Assembly (NCBI GenBank): GCA_009363175.1
Contig: CP045205.1
Coordinates: 5,381,432 to 5,445,431, forward strand
Length of the DNA stretch: 64,000 bases
Source of the DNA: Citrobacter telavivensis
Lineage (GTDB): Bacteria > Pseudomonadota > Gammaproteobacteria > Enterobacterales > Enterobacteriaceae
Direction: 5' to 3'
The notes under the pieces were generated by a model. It ran no database searches. It was not told the origin of the DNA and saw nothing but the letters and a program-made list of their open reading frames with translations. Made by a program: the position numbers and the translations under genes. Below, one piece after another: positions 17,094 through 24,816 of the stretch (position 1 is the stretch's first letter; each line of letters opens with the position of its first letter).

Positions 17094-17508
17094 CCTAAAC
17101 TCCTTATTATATTGATAAACTAAGTGTTTGTTGCTCCGCGGCGGCGACGTTAAACCACAATTTCGATGAACACAATCACCCGTATTCAATTCTGTGTAGT
17201 CACGCGAATTTAGCTTTTATGCATTTAATTGACGTAACCCGAAGATGTCTGTGCTGTAGAGCAACTTTCCAACAGGTGGTGACAATATACCCTACTGTCA
17301 GCCCAAAACAACATCAATTTGATAACAATTAATTTACTTTTAAGCTTATTTGCGAGGCGTGACATAGGCATGTTTCTTGATAACGAAATTTGATAAAATT
17401 CCGCTCTTTCATAACATTATTTCAGCCTTCATTTGGGCAGACCGTTTGCATAAAAATTCATCTGTATGCATAATAATGTTGTTTCCACTCTCATACTACG
17501 GGTGACTT
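17094..17508. other. mdh-argR divergent regulatory region
   Basis: A 415-bp non-coding gap holding both promoters. The argR-proximal 65 bp contain the ARG boxes listed separately. The mdh-proximal part is the mdh leader; I saw only a weak half-match to a CRP site there (about 17165-17185) and do not call it. No open frame resembles a protein. Confidence 0.6.
17445..17480 (+). promoter_or_regulatory. Paired ARG boxes (argR autoregulation)
   Basis: Two adjacent 18-bp imperfect palindromes, TTTGCATAAAAATTCATC (17445-17462) and TGTATGCATAATAATGTT (about 17463-17480), resembling the ArgR consensus TGAAT-N4-ATTCA and placed 28-64 bp before argR. Paired ARG boxes binding an ArgR hexamer are the established arrangement. 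Confidence 0.78.
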
Positions 17509-17979
17509 ATGCGAAGCTCAGCTAAGCAAGAAGAATTAGTTAAAGCGTTCAAAGCGCTACTTAAAGAAGAAAAATTCAGCTCTCAGGGCGAAATTGTCCT
17601 CGCATTGCAGGATCAGGGCTTTGATAACATCAACCAGTCCAAAGTTTCACGCATGCTGACAAAGTTTGGGGCTGTTCGTACCCGCAACGCAAAAATGGAG
17701 ATGGTGTACTGCCTCCCGGCTGAACTGGGCGTACCCACTACCTCCAGCCCGCTGAAAAACCTGGTTCTTGATATCGACTTTAACGATGCGGTGGTGGTGA
17801 TCCACACAAGCCCAGGTGCGGCGCAATTGATCGCCCGCCTGCTGGACTCCCTGGGCAAAGCAGAAGGTATTCTCGGAACCATCGCCGGGGATGACACCAT
17901 TTTTACCACTCCGGCCAATGGCTTTACGGTGAAAGATCTCTACGAAGCCATTCTTGAACTGTTCGAACAAGAGCTTTGA
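17509..17979 (+). CDS. argR: Arginine repressor
   Basis: ArgR (156 aa) is the arginine-dependent hexameric repressor of arginine synthesis and an accessory protein in Xer recombination at cer sites. The N-terminal winged HTH covers about residues 1-75 (FSSQGEIVLALQDQGFDNIN, KVSRMLTKFG). The C-terminal oligomerisation and arginine-binding domain has the marker HTSPGAAQLIARLLDSLG and the GTIAGDDTIF motif. Probably autoregulated through the ARG boxes upstream. Confidence 0.97.
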   Translation: MRSSAKQEELVKAFKALLKEEKFSSQGEIVLALQDQGFDNINQSKVSRMLTKFGAVRTRNAKMEMVYCLPAELGVPTTSSPLKNLVLDIDFNDAVVVIHTSPGAAQLIARLLDSLGKAEGILGTIAGDDTIFTTPANGFTVKDLYEAILELFEQEL

Positions 17980-17988
17980 CCCTTCCCA

Positions 17989-18010
17989 CCCCGCCGCCGA
18001 CGTGGCGGGG
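17989..18010 (+). terminator. GC-rich hairpin after argR
   Basis: CCCCGCC / GGCGGGG stem with an 8-nt loop, 9 bp after the argR stop. It is followed by TAAAACCC rather than T residues, so it is at best a partial terminator. Confidence 0.45.
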
Positions 18011-18346
18011 TAAAACCCTGCATTAACGTCCGTTCCCCGTTAATTTAACTGCCTCTTATTTAGCAAATAGTGCGTTTATCTGCCCAAAATCATTCACACA
18101 GTGAATATGCAAACGAAAAACCGCACAAATCGCAAAATTTAATATCCATATGATTTTATTAGATATAAATAAAATCCCATGACTTTTTAATTCCAGATAA
18201 GCATAAAAAACAAAATATTCATTACTTACCCATCAGCGAAACAATTAGCGTGGTATTAATTTATCGCGTGATTAGTGTATACTTGATTTTGTGATGAGGG
18301 TCACGAAACGAAGACCCCCAATAATAAATTCGACGAGGTACTTATC
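18011..18346. other. AT-rich region before yhcN
   Basis: A 336-bp gap of clearly AT-rich sequence between the argR hairpin and yhcN. A TATACT -10-like hexamer is at 18278-18283 and a CRP-like palindrome at 18290-18305. I saw no coding potential. Confidence 0.6.
18290..18305. promoter_or_regulatory. CRP-like palindrome before yhcN
   Basis: TGTGA-TGAGGG-TCACG matches 9 of 10 bases of the CRP half-sites. It lies 42 bp before the yhcN start and just downstream of a TATACT hexamer (18278-18283). If that is the -10, the palindrome covers the start of transcription, a position that would repress rather than activate. Confidence 0.4.
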
Positions 18347-18610
18347 ATGAAAATCAAAACAACTGTTGCTGCGTTAAGCGTTCTCTCTGTTCTTTCTTTC
18401 GGCGCATTCGCCGCAGATTCTATTAGCGCAGAACAAGCACAAAATCGCGAAGCGATTGGCTCTGTCTCCGTAAGTGCAATCGGCTCTAGTCCAATGGACA
18501 TGCATGAAATGCTGAACAAAAAAGCCCAGGAAAAAGGCGCATCAGCGTATCAGATCACCGAAGCGCGTAGCGGTGACACCTGGCATGCCACTGCCGAATT
18601 GTACAAATAA
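18347..18610 (+). CDS. yhcN: Periplasmic DUF1471 stress protein YhcN
   Basis: Small secreted protein of 87 aa. Residues 1-22 form a signal peptide (TTVAALSVLSVLSFGAFA|A), leaving a mature DUF1471/BhsA-like fold of about 65 residues (IGSVSVSAIGSSPMDMHEML, GASAYQITEARSGDTWHATA). E. coli YhcN is linked to acid and peroxide stress; the molecular function is unknown. AGG ribosome binding site before the ATG and a strong terminator after the stop make it a single-gene unit. Confidence 0.92.
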   Translation: MKIKTTVAALSVLSVLSFGAFAADSISAEQAQNREAIGSVSVSAIGSSPMDMHEMLNKKAQEKGASAYQITEARSGDTWHATAELYK

Positions 18611-18637
18611 ACCCTCGTCGTCTAGTCCGACGACCTT

Positions 18638-18664
18638 GCCCCCGACTGTCGGGGGCTTTTTTTA
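18638..18664 (+). terminator. Terminator after yhcN
   Basis: GCCCCCGAC / GTCGGGGGC stem followed by CTTTTTTT, 28 bp after the yhcN stop. A clear Rho-independent terminator. Confidence 0.93.
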
Positions 18665-18668
18665 TCTC

Positions 18669-18941
18669 TCAATGACGAACATTAAAACGCAGTTGACCTT
18701 CCAGCTCTTCTTCCGCTTCATCAAACAACAAAATCAATGCGCCATAACGTCGGCGTGATTTGTCGGGTAGATGCACAAACTCGATCTCCAGCGGTAACGG
18801 CAGCGCTTCACTCATGATGATGTCCCACAGAGAGTCGAGGTCACTCACTTTCTCTTTGGCAAGGCCGAACATCCGCGCAAACTCACGGTAGAAGTCGTCC
18901 TGATCTTCAATTTCATCAAAATCAAATGTATAGATATTCAT
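18669..18941 (-). CDS. yhcO: Barstar-family protein YhcO
   Basis: Protein of 90 aa of the barstar (RNase inhibitor) family: MNIYTFDFDEIEDQDDFYRE at the start, the DLDSLWDII helix and LPLPLEIEFVHL strand typical of barstar, ending EEELEGQLRFNVRH. Barstar itself neutralises the ribonuclease barnase; no barnase-like gene is beside it, and the target in enterobacteria is unknown. The aldehyde dehydrogenase gene upstream ends 29 bp before its ATG in the same direction, so co-transcription is possible. Confidence 0.92.
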   Translation of the reverse strand: MNIYTFDFDEIEDQDDFYREFARMFGLAKEKVSDLDSLWDIIMSEALPLPLEIEFVHLPDKSRRRYGALILLFDEAEEELEGQLRFNVRH

Positions 18942-18970
18942 CTATTGCCACCTTCCCGACCTCAGTCTAA

Positions 18971-20419
18971 CTACAGGCCGCCAATATGCAGGGTTTTCAC
19001 TTCCAGAAATTCGTCTAACCCCAGCACCGATCCTTCACGACCCAGTCCGGACTCTTTCACCCCGCCAAACGGTCCCAGTTCGGTGGACACTGCACATTCG
19101 TTTATCCCGATCATGCCACTTTCAATGGCCTGGGAGACACGGAACACCCGTTGCAGGTTTTGCGTATAAAAGTAAGCGGCCAGGCCAAACGGCGTGTTGT
19201 TCGCACGCTGAATCACCTCTTCTTCGCTGGTAAAGCGGAAGCAGGCGGCAACAGGACCGAACGTTTCTTCACTCGCCAGCGTCATGCCATCACTGCACTC
19301 ACCCAACACGGTAGGTTGCCAGAAGTTGCCGCCGAGCGCGTGCGCTTTCCCGCCCGCCAGCACTTTTGCCCCTTTCGCAATGGCATCTTCAACGTGCTCA
19401 CGCACTTTATCGACCGCAGAAGGTTCGATCAGCGGCCCCACTACTACACCCTCATCCAGACCATTCCCCACCTTCAATGCCTGAACCGCATCGGCCAGTT
19501 TTCGGGTGAATTCATCGTAGACGTCCTCCTGGATATAAAAGCGGTTCACGCTGACGCAGACCTGCCCGGCATTACGGAACTTATTGGCGATAGCGCCTTT
19601 CACCGCCGCATCGATGTCGGCATCGTCAAACACGATGTAGGGGGCATTACCACCCAGCTCCATCGATACTTTCTTCATGGTTTCTGCGGCGTTACGCACC
19701 AGCGTTTTACCGACTGCCGTTGAACCGGTGAATGAAATTTTGCGCACCTCATGGCTTGCCATGATGGCGTCGCTGATTTCCGGCGTATTGCCCGCTACGG
19801 CGTTGAGTACGCCATCGGGCACCCCCGCTTTCTTCGCCAGCGTAAGTAGCGCAAAGGCACTCAGCGGCGTGTTATTGGCCGGTTTTATCACCCCGGTACA
19901 GCCCGCCGCCAGCGCCGGGCCAAGCTTACGGGTCAGCATCGCCATCGGGAAATTCCACGGCGTGATTGCCGCCACCACGCCTATCGGTTCGCGGGTCGCC
20001 AGAATGCGGGAGCCGGGTTTGATCGGCGGGATGATTTCACCATTGGCGCGCTTCGCCTGCTCGGCAAACCATTGAATAAAGCTGGCCGCGTACTCTACCT
20101 CACCCTCGGCTTCTTTCAGCGGTTTACCCTGCTCGATGGTCATCAGCCGTCCCAGCCAACTCTTGTTTTCGATGATCAATTCATACCAGCGGTACAGAAT
20201 CGCCGAGCGCTCTTTTGCCGTTTTTGCCCGCCAGGCAGGAAATGCCTTACTGGCCGCCGCAATGGCCTCTTCGGTCTGTTGTTTCCCCGCTTTCGCCACC
20301 TTCGCGATCGTTTCGCCCGTTGCCGGATTAAGCACATCAAAGGTGGTATCAAGCGTTTTCCACCGCCCATCAACCAGATATCCCGTCTGAAAAAGTTCGT
20401 TGTCCTGAAGCGTTTGCAT
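18971..20419 (-). CDS. GabD-like NAD(P)-dependent aldehyde dehydrogenase
   Basis: Protein of 482 aa. The start at 20419 (MQTLQDNELFQ) follows AGAAGGAG by 8 bp; the frame is open 54 bp further without support. ALDH superfamily marks: TPWNFPMAM (Asn156), GSTAVGKTL cofactor loop, MELGGNAP with general base Glu254, and NAGQVCVSVNRF with catalytic Cys288. Those positions equal the ones I recall for E. coli GabD, succinate-semialdehyde dehydrogenase. Substrate is not proven: GabD-like enzymes also oxidise other semialdehydes and aromatic aldehydes. K-12 has no gene between yhcO and aaeB, so this is an insertion relative to K-12. Confidence 0.88.
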   Translation of the reverse strand: MQTLQDNELFQTGYLVDGRWKTLDTTFDVLNPATGETIAKVAKAGKQQTEEAIAAASKAFPAWRAKTAKERSAILYRWYELIIENKSWLGRLMTIEQGKPLKEAEGEVEYAASFIQWFAEQAKRANGEIIPPIKPGSRILATREPIGVVAAITPWNFPMAMLTRKLGPALAAGCTGVIKPANNTPLSAFALLTLAKKAGVPDGVLNAVAGNTPEISDAIMASHEVRKISFTGSTAVGKTLVRNAAETMKKVSMELGGNAPYIVFDDADIDAAVKGAIANKFRNAGQVCVSVNRFYIQEDVYDEFTRKLADAVQALKVGNGLDEGVVVGPLIEPSAVDKVREHVEDAIAKGAKVLAGGKAHALGGNFWQPTVLGECSDGMTLASEETFGPVAACFRFTSEEEVIQRANNTPFGLAAYFYTQNLQRVFRVSQAIESGMIGINECAVSTELGPFGGVKESGLGREGSVLGLDEFLEVKTLHIGGL

Positions 20420-20473
20420 GCTGTTTTCTCCTTCTGATGTCCTGAGTTGCGCACATCGAATAAGTATAGCCAT

Positions 20474-20503
20474 AAAAAAACCGACGCTTTTGGCGTCGGT
20501 TTC
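20474..20503 (-). terminator. Terminator of aaeXAB
   Basis: ACCGACGC / GCGTCGGT stem with a 5-nt loop; the A run at 20474-20480 reads as T run on the minus strand. It follows the aaeB stop by 7 bp and separates aaeB from the aldehyde dehydrogenase gene. Confidence 0.88.
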
Positions 20504-20509
20504 TGTGGG

Positions 20510-22477
20510 TTAGCTGTCGGTTAGCGCATGCTGGTACTTGTGCAACATGCCGGTCAACCGTTTCACCGGTTCGGTGACCTGCGGCGGCGCTTCCCAGACC
20601 CGCAGTTTTTCCTGATACACGTCCAGTTCGTCTAATAGCTGACCAAAGTAGCGTCGGCGCTTGTCATCATTCACGGCAGAAATGACGTGATCCGCCGTAC
20701 GACGCAACTGCTGGTGGAAGGCGGAGAGATCGCTATTGACCGGAATCGGCGCATCCCGCAGGCGCTGGTGCGCAATGATCATTGTCAGCGCCAGGCGGAA
20801 CTTCGGCAAATCACCGGGGAATTTGTTCATCAACAGAAACAGCTGCTGATAGAGCGCGGGAAGATGGTTCTCTTTGCGTCGCACCGCGTTGGTGGTCATC
20901 GCCGACACCGCCGCAGAGACGAACTGGTTGAGCAGCACGCGGCCCGTACGGTCGCGCGAGTTATCGCGCACAATCACGATGACCAGAAAGGCCAGTACAC
21001 AACCCACAATCTGCCCTAACGCACTGTCCAGGAACAGGCTGAAGTGGAAGGTCATCGGGTTATCCAACACGATAATGTTAATGGTACTGGCCAGCGCGCC
21101 CATAGAGCCCAGCCGCCGCTTCTGTACTTCGATCCCCAGAAAGAACCCCAGTACCGCGAGACTCAGACAGAGCAGCAGCATGCTTTGCTGGGTATTGGGG
21201 AGGATCACCAGAAAATAGAGCGCCCCCAGGGGTAGCGCGGCAAGCGTCCCGTAAATAAAGTCAATGGCGACCATGCGCGGATTCGGCAGACGCATCGCCA
21301 GCGAAGTGACCACCGCAATCATCACCATGGCGCCGTTACCGGAGGTCCAGCCGGTCCACAGCCAGAACAGCGTCCCCAGCACGCAAGAGATCGTGGTGCG
21401 CCAGAAGTTCACCATGGCATGGTGGCGCTCGGCAGATTCGACTTTCACCACGGGTTCATCCTGCAGCACCTCCTCTTCCGTGGCGCTGATTTTGGTATTG
21501 CTGATCACGCCACGCTTGAGCAGCAGATAGCGCGTGGCCGCTCCGGCCCAGGTATACAGCGTAACGGGCGTTTCGCGCTCACCAGTCCATGCAATCACCC
21601 GGCGCAGACGCTTAAGCTGTTTATGCACATCCTGCGCGGTTTCAACCGGCATGGCGAAGAACTCACGAAAGGTATCGGTGATCAGCTCAGGACGCGTGTT
21701 CTGGATCAGGTAGGTTTCGCAGGATTGCGTAATCATGGTCAGCGACAGCGTATTAATCGCCTTCAGGCGGCGATTCGCCCGCGCCCAGCGGGAGGATTCC
21801 ATGTTCAGGTTGCTACGCATTCCTTCCAGCGCGGTTGCCCGACGCACCAGCGAGCCCCAGGCCTTATCCACGTCTTCGCTATCACCATGCTTAATGCACA
21901 GCTGCATCAACTGGTACTGCGCCACCAGCAGGCTATCCAGTTCGCGATCCACCTCCTGTTTGATCGATCGCGGAGAAAAAATCAGATCCGCCATAATGGC
22001 GCAGACAATACCAATGACAATCTCACTACAGCGCTCTACGGCAAACTGCGGCGTCAGCAGCGGCTCGGTTTGAATGGTAATGACGATAATCAGCGCAGTG
22101 TAGCCCGATAACCCCCACGCATAGGAGTTCTCGACGCGGACCAGCGAGGAGATCCAGGTACAAAAACCCGCCCAGATACAGCAGACAAGAATCATCAGCA
22201 GCGGTGCGCGGATCATCGCAATGATGATCGCCAGCGCTGCAATTGAACCGATAAACGTCCCGACGATGCGCAACATCCCACGATAGCGAATCGCGCCGGA
22301 GTACGGTTCGCCGCCAGCGGCAAAGGCCGGGCCCGCTGCGACAATCGCTGCCGTCAGTACCGCCCAGCGCGGCGTTTCAAGCTGAAAGTGGAAGCCAACA
22401 AACAGCGCGAGAACAATCGCACAGGCCAGTTTGACCGCAAAGCGAATGTGCTGGTTGGCGATGGAAAAAATGCCCAT
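20510..22477 (-). CDS. aaeB: p-Hydroxybenzoic acid efflux pump, inner membrane subunit
   Basis: AaeB (655 aa, K-12 length) is a FUSC/PET-family transporter that exports aromatic carboxylic acids such as p-hydroxybenzoate. It has two clusters of about six short membrane helices (residues 10-170 and 365-510) separated by a cytoplasmic region, with a long C-terminal cytoplasmic part. The family pattern GEPYSGAIRYRGMLRIVGTF follows helix 2. It starts 5 bp after aaeA and works with that adaptor. Confidence 0.96.
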   Translation of the reverse strand: MGIFSIANQHIRFAVKLACAIVLALFVGFHFQLETPRWAVLTAAIVAAGPAFAAGGEPYSGAIRYRGMLRIVGTFIGSIAALAIIIAMIRAPLLMILVCCIWAGFCTWISSLVRVENSYAWGLSGYTALIIVITIQTEPLLTPQFAVERCSEIVIGIVCAIMADLIFSPRSIKQEVDRELDSLLVAQYQLMQLCIKHGDSEDVDKAWGSLVRRATALEGMRSNLNMESSRWARANRRLKAINTLSLTMITQSCETYLIQNTRPELITDTFREFFAMPVETAQDVHKQLKRLRRVIAWTGERETPVTLYTWAGAATRYLLLKRGVISNTKISATEEEVLQDEPVVKVESAERHHAMVNFWRTTISCVLGTLFWLWTGWTSGNGAMVMIAVVTSLAMRLPNPRMVAIDFIYGTLAALPLGALYFLVILPNTQQSMLLLCLSLAVLGFFLGIEVQKRRLGSMGALASTINIIVLDNPMTFHFSLFLDSALGQIVGCVLAFLVIVIVRDNSRDRTGRVLLNQFVSAAVSAMTTNAVRRKENHLPALYQQLFLLMNKFPGDLPKFRLALTMIIAHQRLRDAPIPVNSDLSAFHQQLRRTADHVISAVNDDKRRRYFGQLLDELDVYQEKLRVWEAPPQVTEPVKRLTGMLHKYQHALTDS

Positions 22478-22482
22478 CGCGA

Positions 22483-23415
22483 TTAACCAAATTCGCGCAG
22501 ACGATGCGCCATTTTGCGGAAGAACGAGTCATTATTTTCATCACGATCCTGCTTGCCGGTGATCACGACAGTCGCGGTGGTACCGGCTGGCCACAGGTTT
22601 TCCTGCTGATCGTCAAGCTGGATCCGTACCGGAACGCGTTGCGCGAGGCGTACCCATTCCAGATTCGAATCGATGGTCGCCATGCCTTTATCGTCGCGGG
22701 TGCTGCTGGCATTGGTGACCCCTGCCGCGATGCTATCGACTCTCCCTTTTAAAACCTTGTTGCTGCCCAGCGGGGTAATTTCTGCGCGATAGCCAGGGCG
22801 TACGCCTTCCAGTTTGGTCTCTTCCATATAGGCCAGTACATAGAAAGAGTTCTGTTTCACCAGCGCCACGGCGGTTGAACCCCGGGTGATAAACTCACCG
22901 GTATAGACGTTCAGGTTGGTCACCCAACCATCCGCAGGGGCACGAATGACGGTACGTTCAAGATCTAACTTTGCGAGATCGCGGGTCGCCTGCGCTTTGG
23001 CAAGCTGATGTAATACGGTTTGCAGAACGTTGTTGGCCTGATCGATCTCTTCACGAGACATCGCCTGGACGCCAAGACGGTTACGACGTCCGGCTTCCTG
23101 GCGTTTCTCTTGCGCCAGCACCTGGTAATAGGCGACATCGGCTTCAGCTTCTTCCAGTGCTTTTTGGTAACGCGGTTGATCGATGGTGAACAGTACCTGA
23201 TCTTTCTTCACCAGATCGTTATCGTGGACATTAACATGCGTGATAAGTCCGGCAACATCCGGCGCGATGGCAACCACGTCCGCACTGAAGCGGGCGTCAC
23301 GCGTCCATGGTGATTCAGTGTAATAGACCCAGGTGCGGAAAATAGCGATGAACGCCAGGATGACCAGAACGAGGGTAATGGCCGTACGGGAGATTTTTCT
23401 TGTTAGTGTTTTCAC
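22483..23415 (-). CDS. aaeA: p-Hydroxybenzoic acid efflux pump, adaptor subunit
   Basis: AaeA (310 aa) is a periplasmic membrane-fusion protein anchored by one N-terminal helix (TAITLVLVILAFIAIFRTWV). A split biotinyl-lipoyl domain (ARFSADVVAIAPDVAGLITH ... VIRAPADGWVTNLNVYTGE) flanks an alpha-helical hairpin (EAEADVAYYQVLAQEKRQEA). Translation starts at a GTG (23415), as in K-12. It lies 7 bp after aaeX and 5 bp before aaeB. Confidence 0.95.
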   Translation of the reverse strand: MKTLTRKISRTAITLVLVILAFIAIFRTWVYYTESPWTRDARFSADVVAIAPDVAGLITHVNVHDNDLVKKDQVLFTIDQPRYQKALEEAEADVAYYQVLAQEKRQEAGRRNRLGVQAMSREEIDQANNVLQTVLHQLAKAQATRDLAKLDLERTVIRAPADGWVTNLNVYTGEFITRGSTAVALVKQNSFYVLAYMEETKLEGVRPGYRAEITPLGSNKVLKGRVDSIAAGVTNASSTRDDKGMATIDSNLEWVRLAQRVPVRIQLDDQQENLWPAGTTATVVITGKQDRDENNDSFFRKMAHRLREFG

Positions 23416-23422
23416 TTCAACC

Positions 23423-23626
23423 TCAAACGAACAGGCGCGATATCAAGTAAAAGAGACAGCAATACAGCGCAGTATTAAACAGCGCCGGATGCCAGACAAA
23501 ATCATAGATGCCCGTAGGCACCAGCACCCGGCGCACCAGCCAGAAAATCGCCAGTGACAGAAGCAATTCAAAGAATATCGGTGGGAAGGAAAGACCAAAC
23601 ACCACGATAACGGGAAACAGACTCAT
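23423..23626 (-). CDS. aaeX: Small membrane protein AaeX
   Basis: A 67-aa protein of the DUF1656 family with two membrane helices ([20 protein letters not shown] and [15 protein letters not shown]) and a WHPALFN motif between them. It is the first gene of aaeXAB and accompanies FUSC-type pumps in many bacteria; its own role is unknown. Confidence 0.93.
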
Positions 23627-23774
23627 GTTGACCTTGATATTTTAGAGAGTGCAGGCGATGCAGTTTTCAGCTGATGTCGACGCGGAGAAGGGCAAGGAAA
23701 GCCAGGCGAGAGCGACACAGCCTTTATTTGAATAATAATATATTACCGTAACTGTTATGCTGTTATCTATAATA

Positions 23775-23790
23775 TGTGATCTAAATCACT
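23775..23790. promoter_or_regulatory. CRP-like site between aaeX and aaeR
   Basis: TGTGA-TCTAAA-TCACT matches 9 of 10 consensus bases. It lies 19 bp before the aaeR start and about 150 bp before aaeX. So near the aaeR ATG, it could repress aaeR or serve the divergent aaeX promoter. AaeR sites expected in this gap were not identified. Confidence 0.5.
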
Positions 23791-23808
23791 TTTAAGTCAG
23801 AGTGAATA

Positions 23809-24738
23809 ATGGAACGATTAAAACGCATGTCGGTGTTCGCGAAAGTGGTGGAATTTGGTTCCTTCACCGCCGCTGCCAGACGGTTACAAATGAGTGTTTC
23901 GTCGATCAGCCAGACGGTGGCAAAACTGGAAGATGAGCTGCAGGTTAAGTTGCTGAACCGCAGCACGCGCAGCATTGGGCTTACTGAAGCTGGCAAAATT
24001 TATTATCAGGGCTGTCGGCGTATGCTGCATGAAGTGCAGGATGTTCATGAGCAGCTTTACGCCTTTAACAACACGCCGATTGGTACGCTGCGCATTGGCT
24101 GTTCTTCAACCATGGCACAAAATGTCCTCGCGGGGATCACCGCCAAAATGCTCAAAGAGCATCCAGGCCTGACGGTCAATCTGGTCACCGGTATTCCGGC
24201 ACCCGATCTGATTGCCGACGGCCTGGATGTCGTCATCCGCGTGGGCGCCCTGCAGGATTCCAGTCTGTTTTCCCGTCGCCTGGGCGCAATGCCGATGGTG
24301 CTGTGCGCAGCGAAAAGCTATCTCGCCCAATACGGTATACCGGAAAAACCGGCCGACCTCACCAACCACTCCTGGCTGGAATACAGCGTGCGTCCGGATA
24401 ATGAATTCGAACTGATCGCCCCGGAAGGGATCTCCACGCGACTGATCCCACAAGGGCGATTCGTCACTAACGATCCGATGACCCTCAACCGCTGGCTGAC
24501 CGCCGGTGCGGGGGTCGCCTATGTCCCGCTGATGTGGGTGATCAACGAGATCAATCGGGGCGAGCTTGAGATCTTACTGCCGCGCTACCAGTCCGATCCG
24601 CGTCCGGTCTATGCGCTGTATACCGAAAAAGACAAACTGCCACTGAAAGTGCAGGTGGTGATTAACTACCTGACCGACTATTTCGTCGACGTGGCAACGA
24701 TTTTTCAGGGAATGCACGGACGAGGAAAAGAGAAATAG
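23809..24738 (+). CDS. aaeR: LysR-type regulator of aaeXAB
   Basis: AaeR (309 aa) is a LysR-family activator of the divergent aaeXAB operon, responding to aromatic acids. The N-terminal HTH lies in residues 1-60 (FGSFTAAARRLQMSVSSISQ, continuing TVAKLEDELQVKLLNRSTRS). The effector domain begins around residue 90 (IGTLRIGCSSTMAQNVLAG). Divergent placement with a 182-bp shared control region is the usual LysR arrangement. Confidence 0.94.
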   Translation: MERLKRMSVFAKVVEFGSFTAAARRLQMSVSSISQTVAKLEDELQVKLLNRSTRSIGLTEAGKIYYQGCRRMLHEVQDVHEQLYAFNNTPIGTLRIGCSSTMAQNVLAGITAKMLKEHPGLTVNLVTGIPAPDLIADGLDVVIRVGALQDSSLFSRRLGAMPMVLCAAKSYLAQYGIPEKPADLTNHSWLEYSVRPDNEFELIAPEGISTRLIPQGRFVTNDPMTLNRWLTAGAGVAYVPLMWVINEINRGELEILLPRYQSDPRPVYALYTEKDKLPLKVQVVINYLTDYFVDVATIFQGMHGRGKEK

Positions 24739-24762
24739 ACACCTTATTCAGGCGAGACAATA

Positions 24763-24794
24763 GCGGATAACGGCCAAAAAACCCCGTTATCCGC
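24763..24794. terminator. Hairpin between aaeR and the GH127 gene
   Basis: An 11-bp perfect stem, GCGGATAACGG / CCGTTATCCGC, with a 10-nt A-rich loop lies between two convergent genes. There is no T run on either side. Its position suggests a bidirectional transcription barrier. Confidence 0.45.
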
Positions 24795-24816
24795 CAGAAA
24801 CACGCCAGCCGTCTGA

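Noticed and set aside
17160..17190. CRP site before mdh
   Set aside because: Best match is only about 7 of 10 half-site bases; too weak to call although mdh is carbon-regulated in E. coli.
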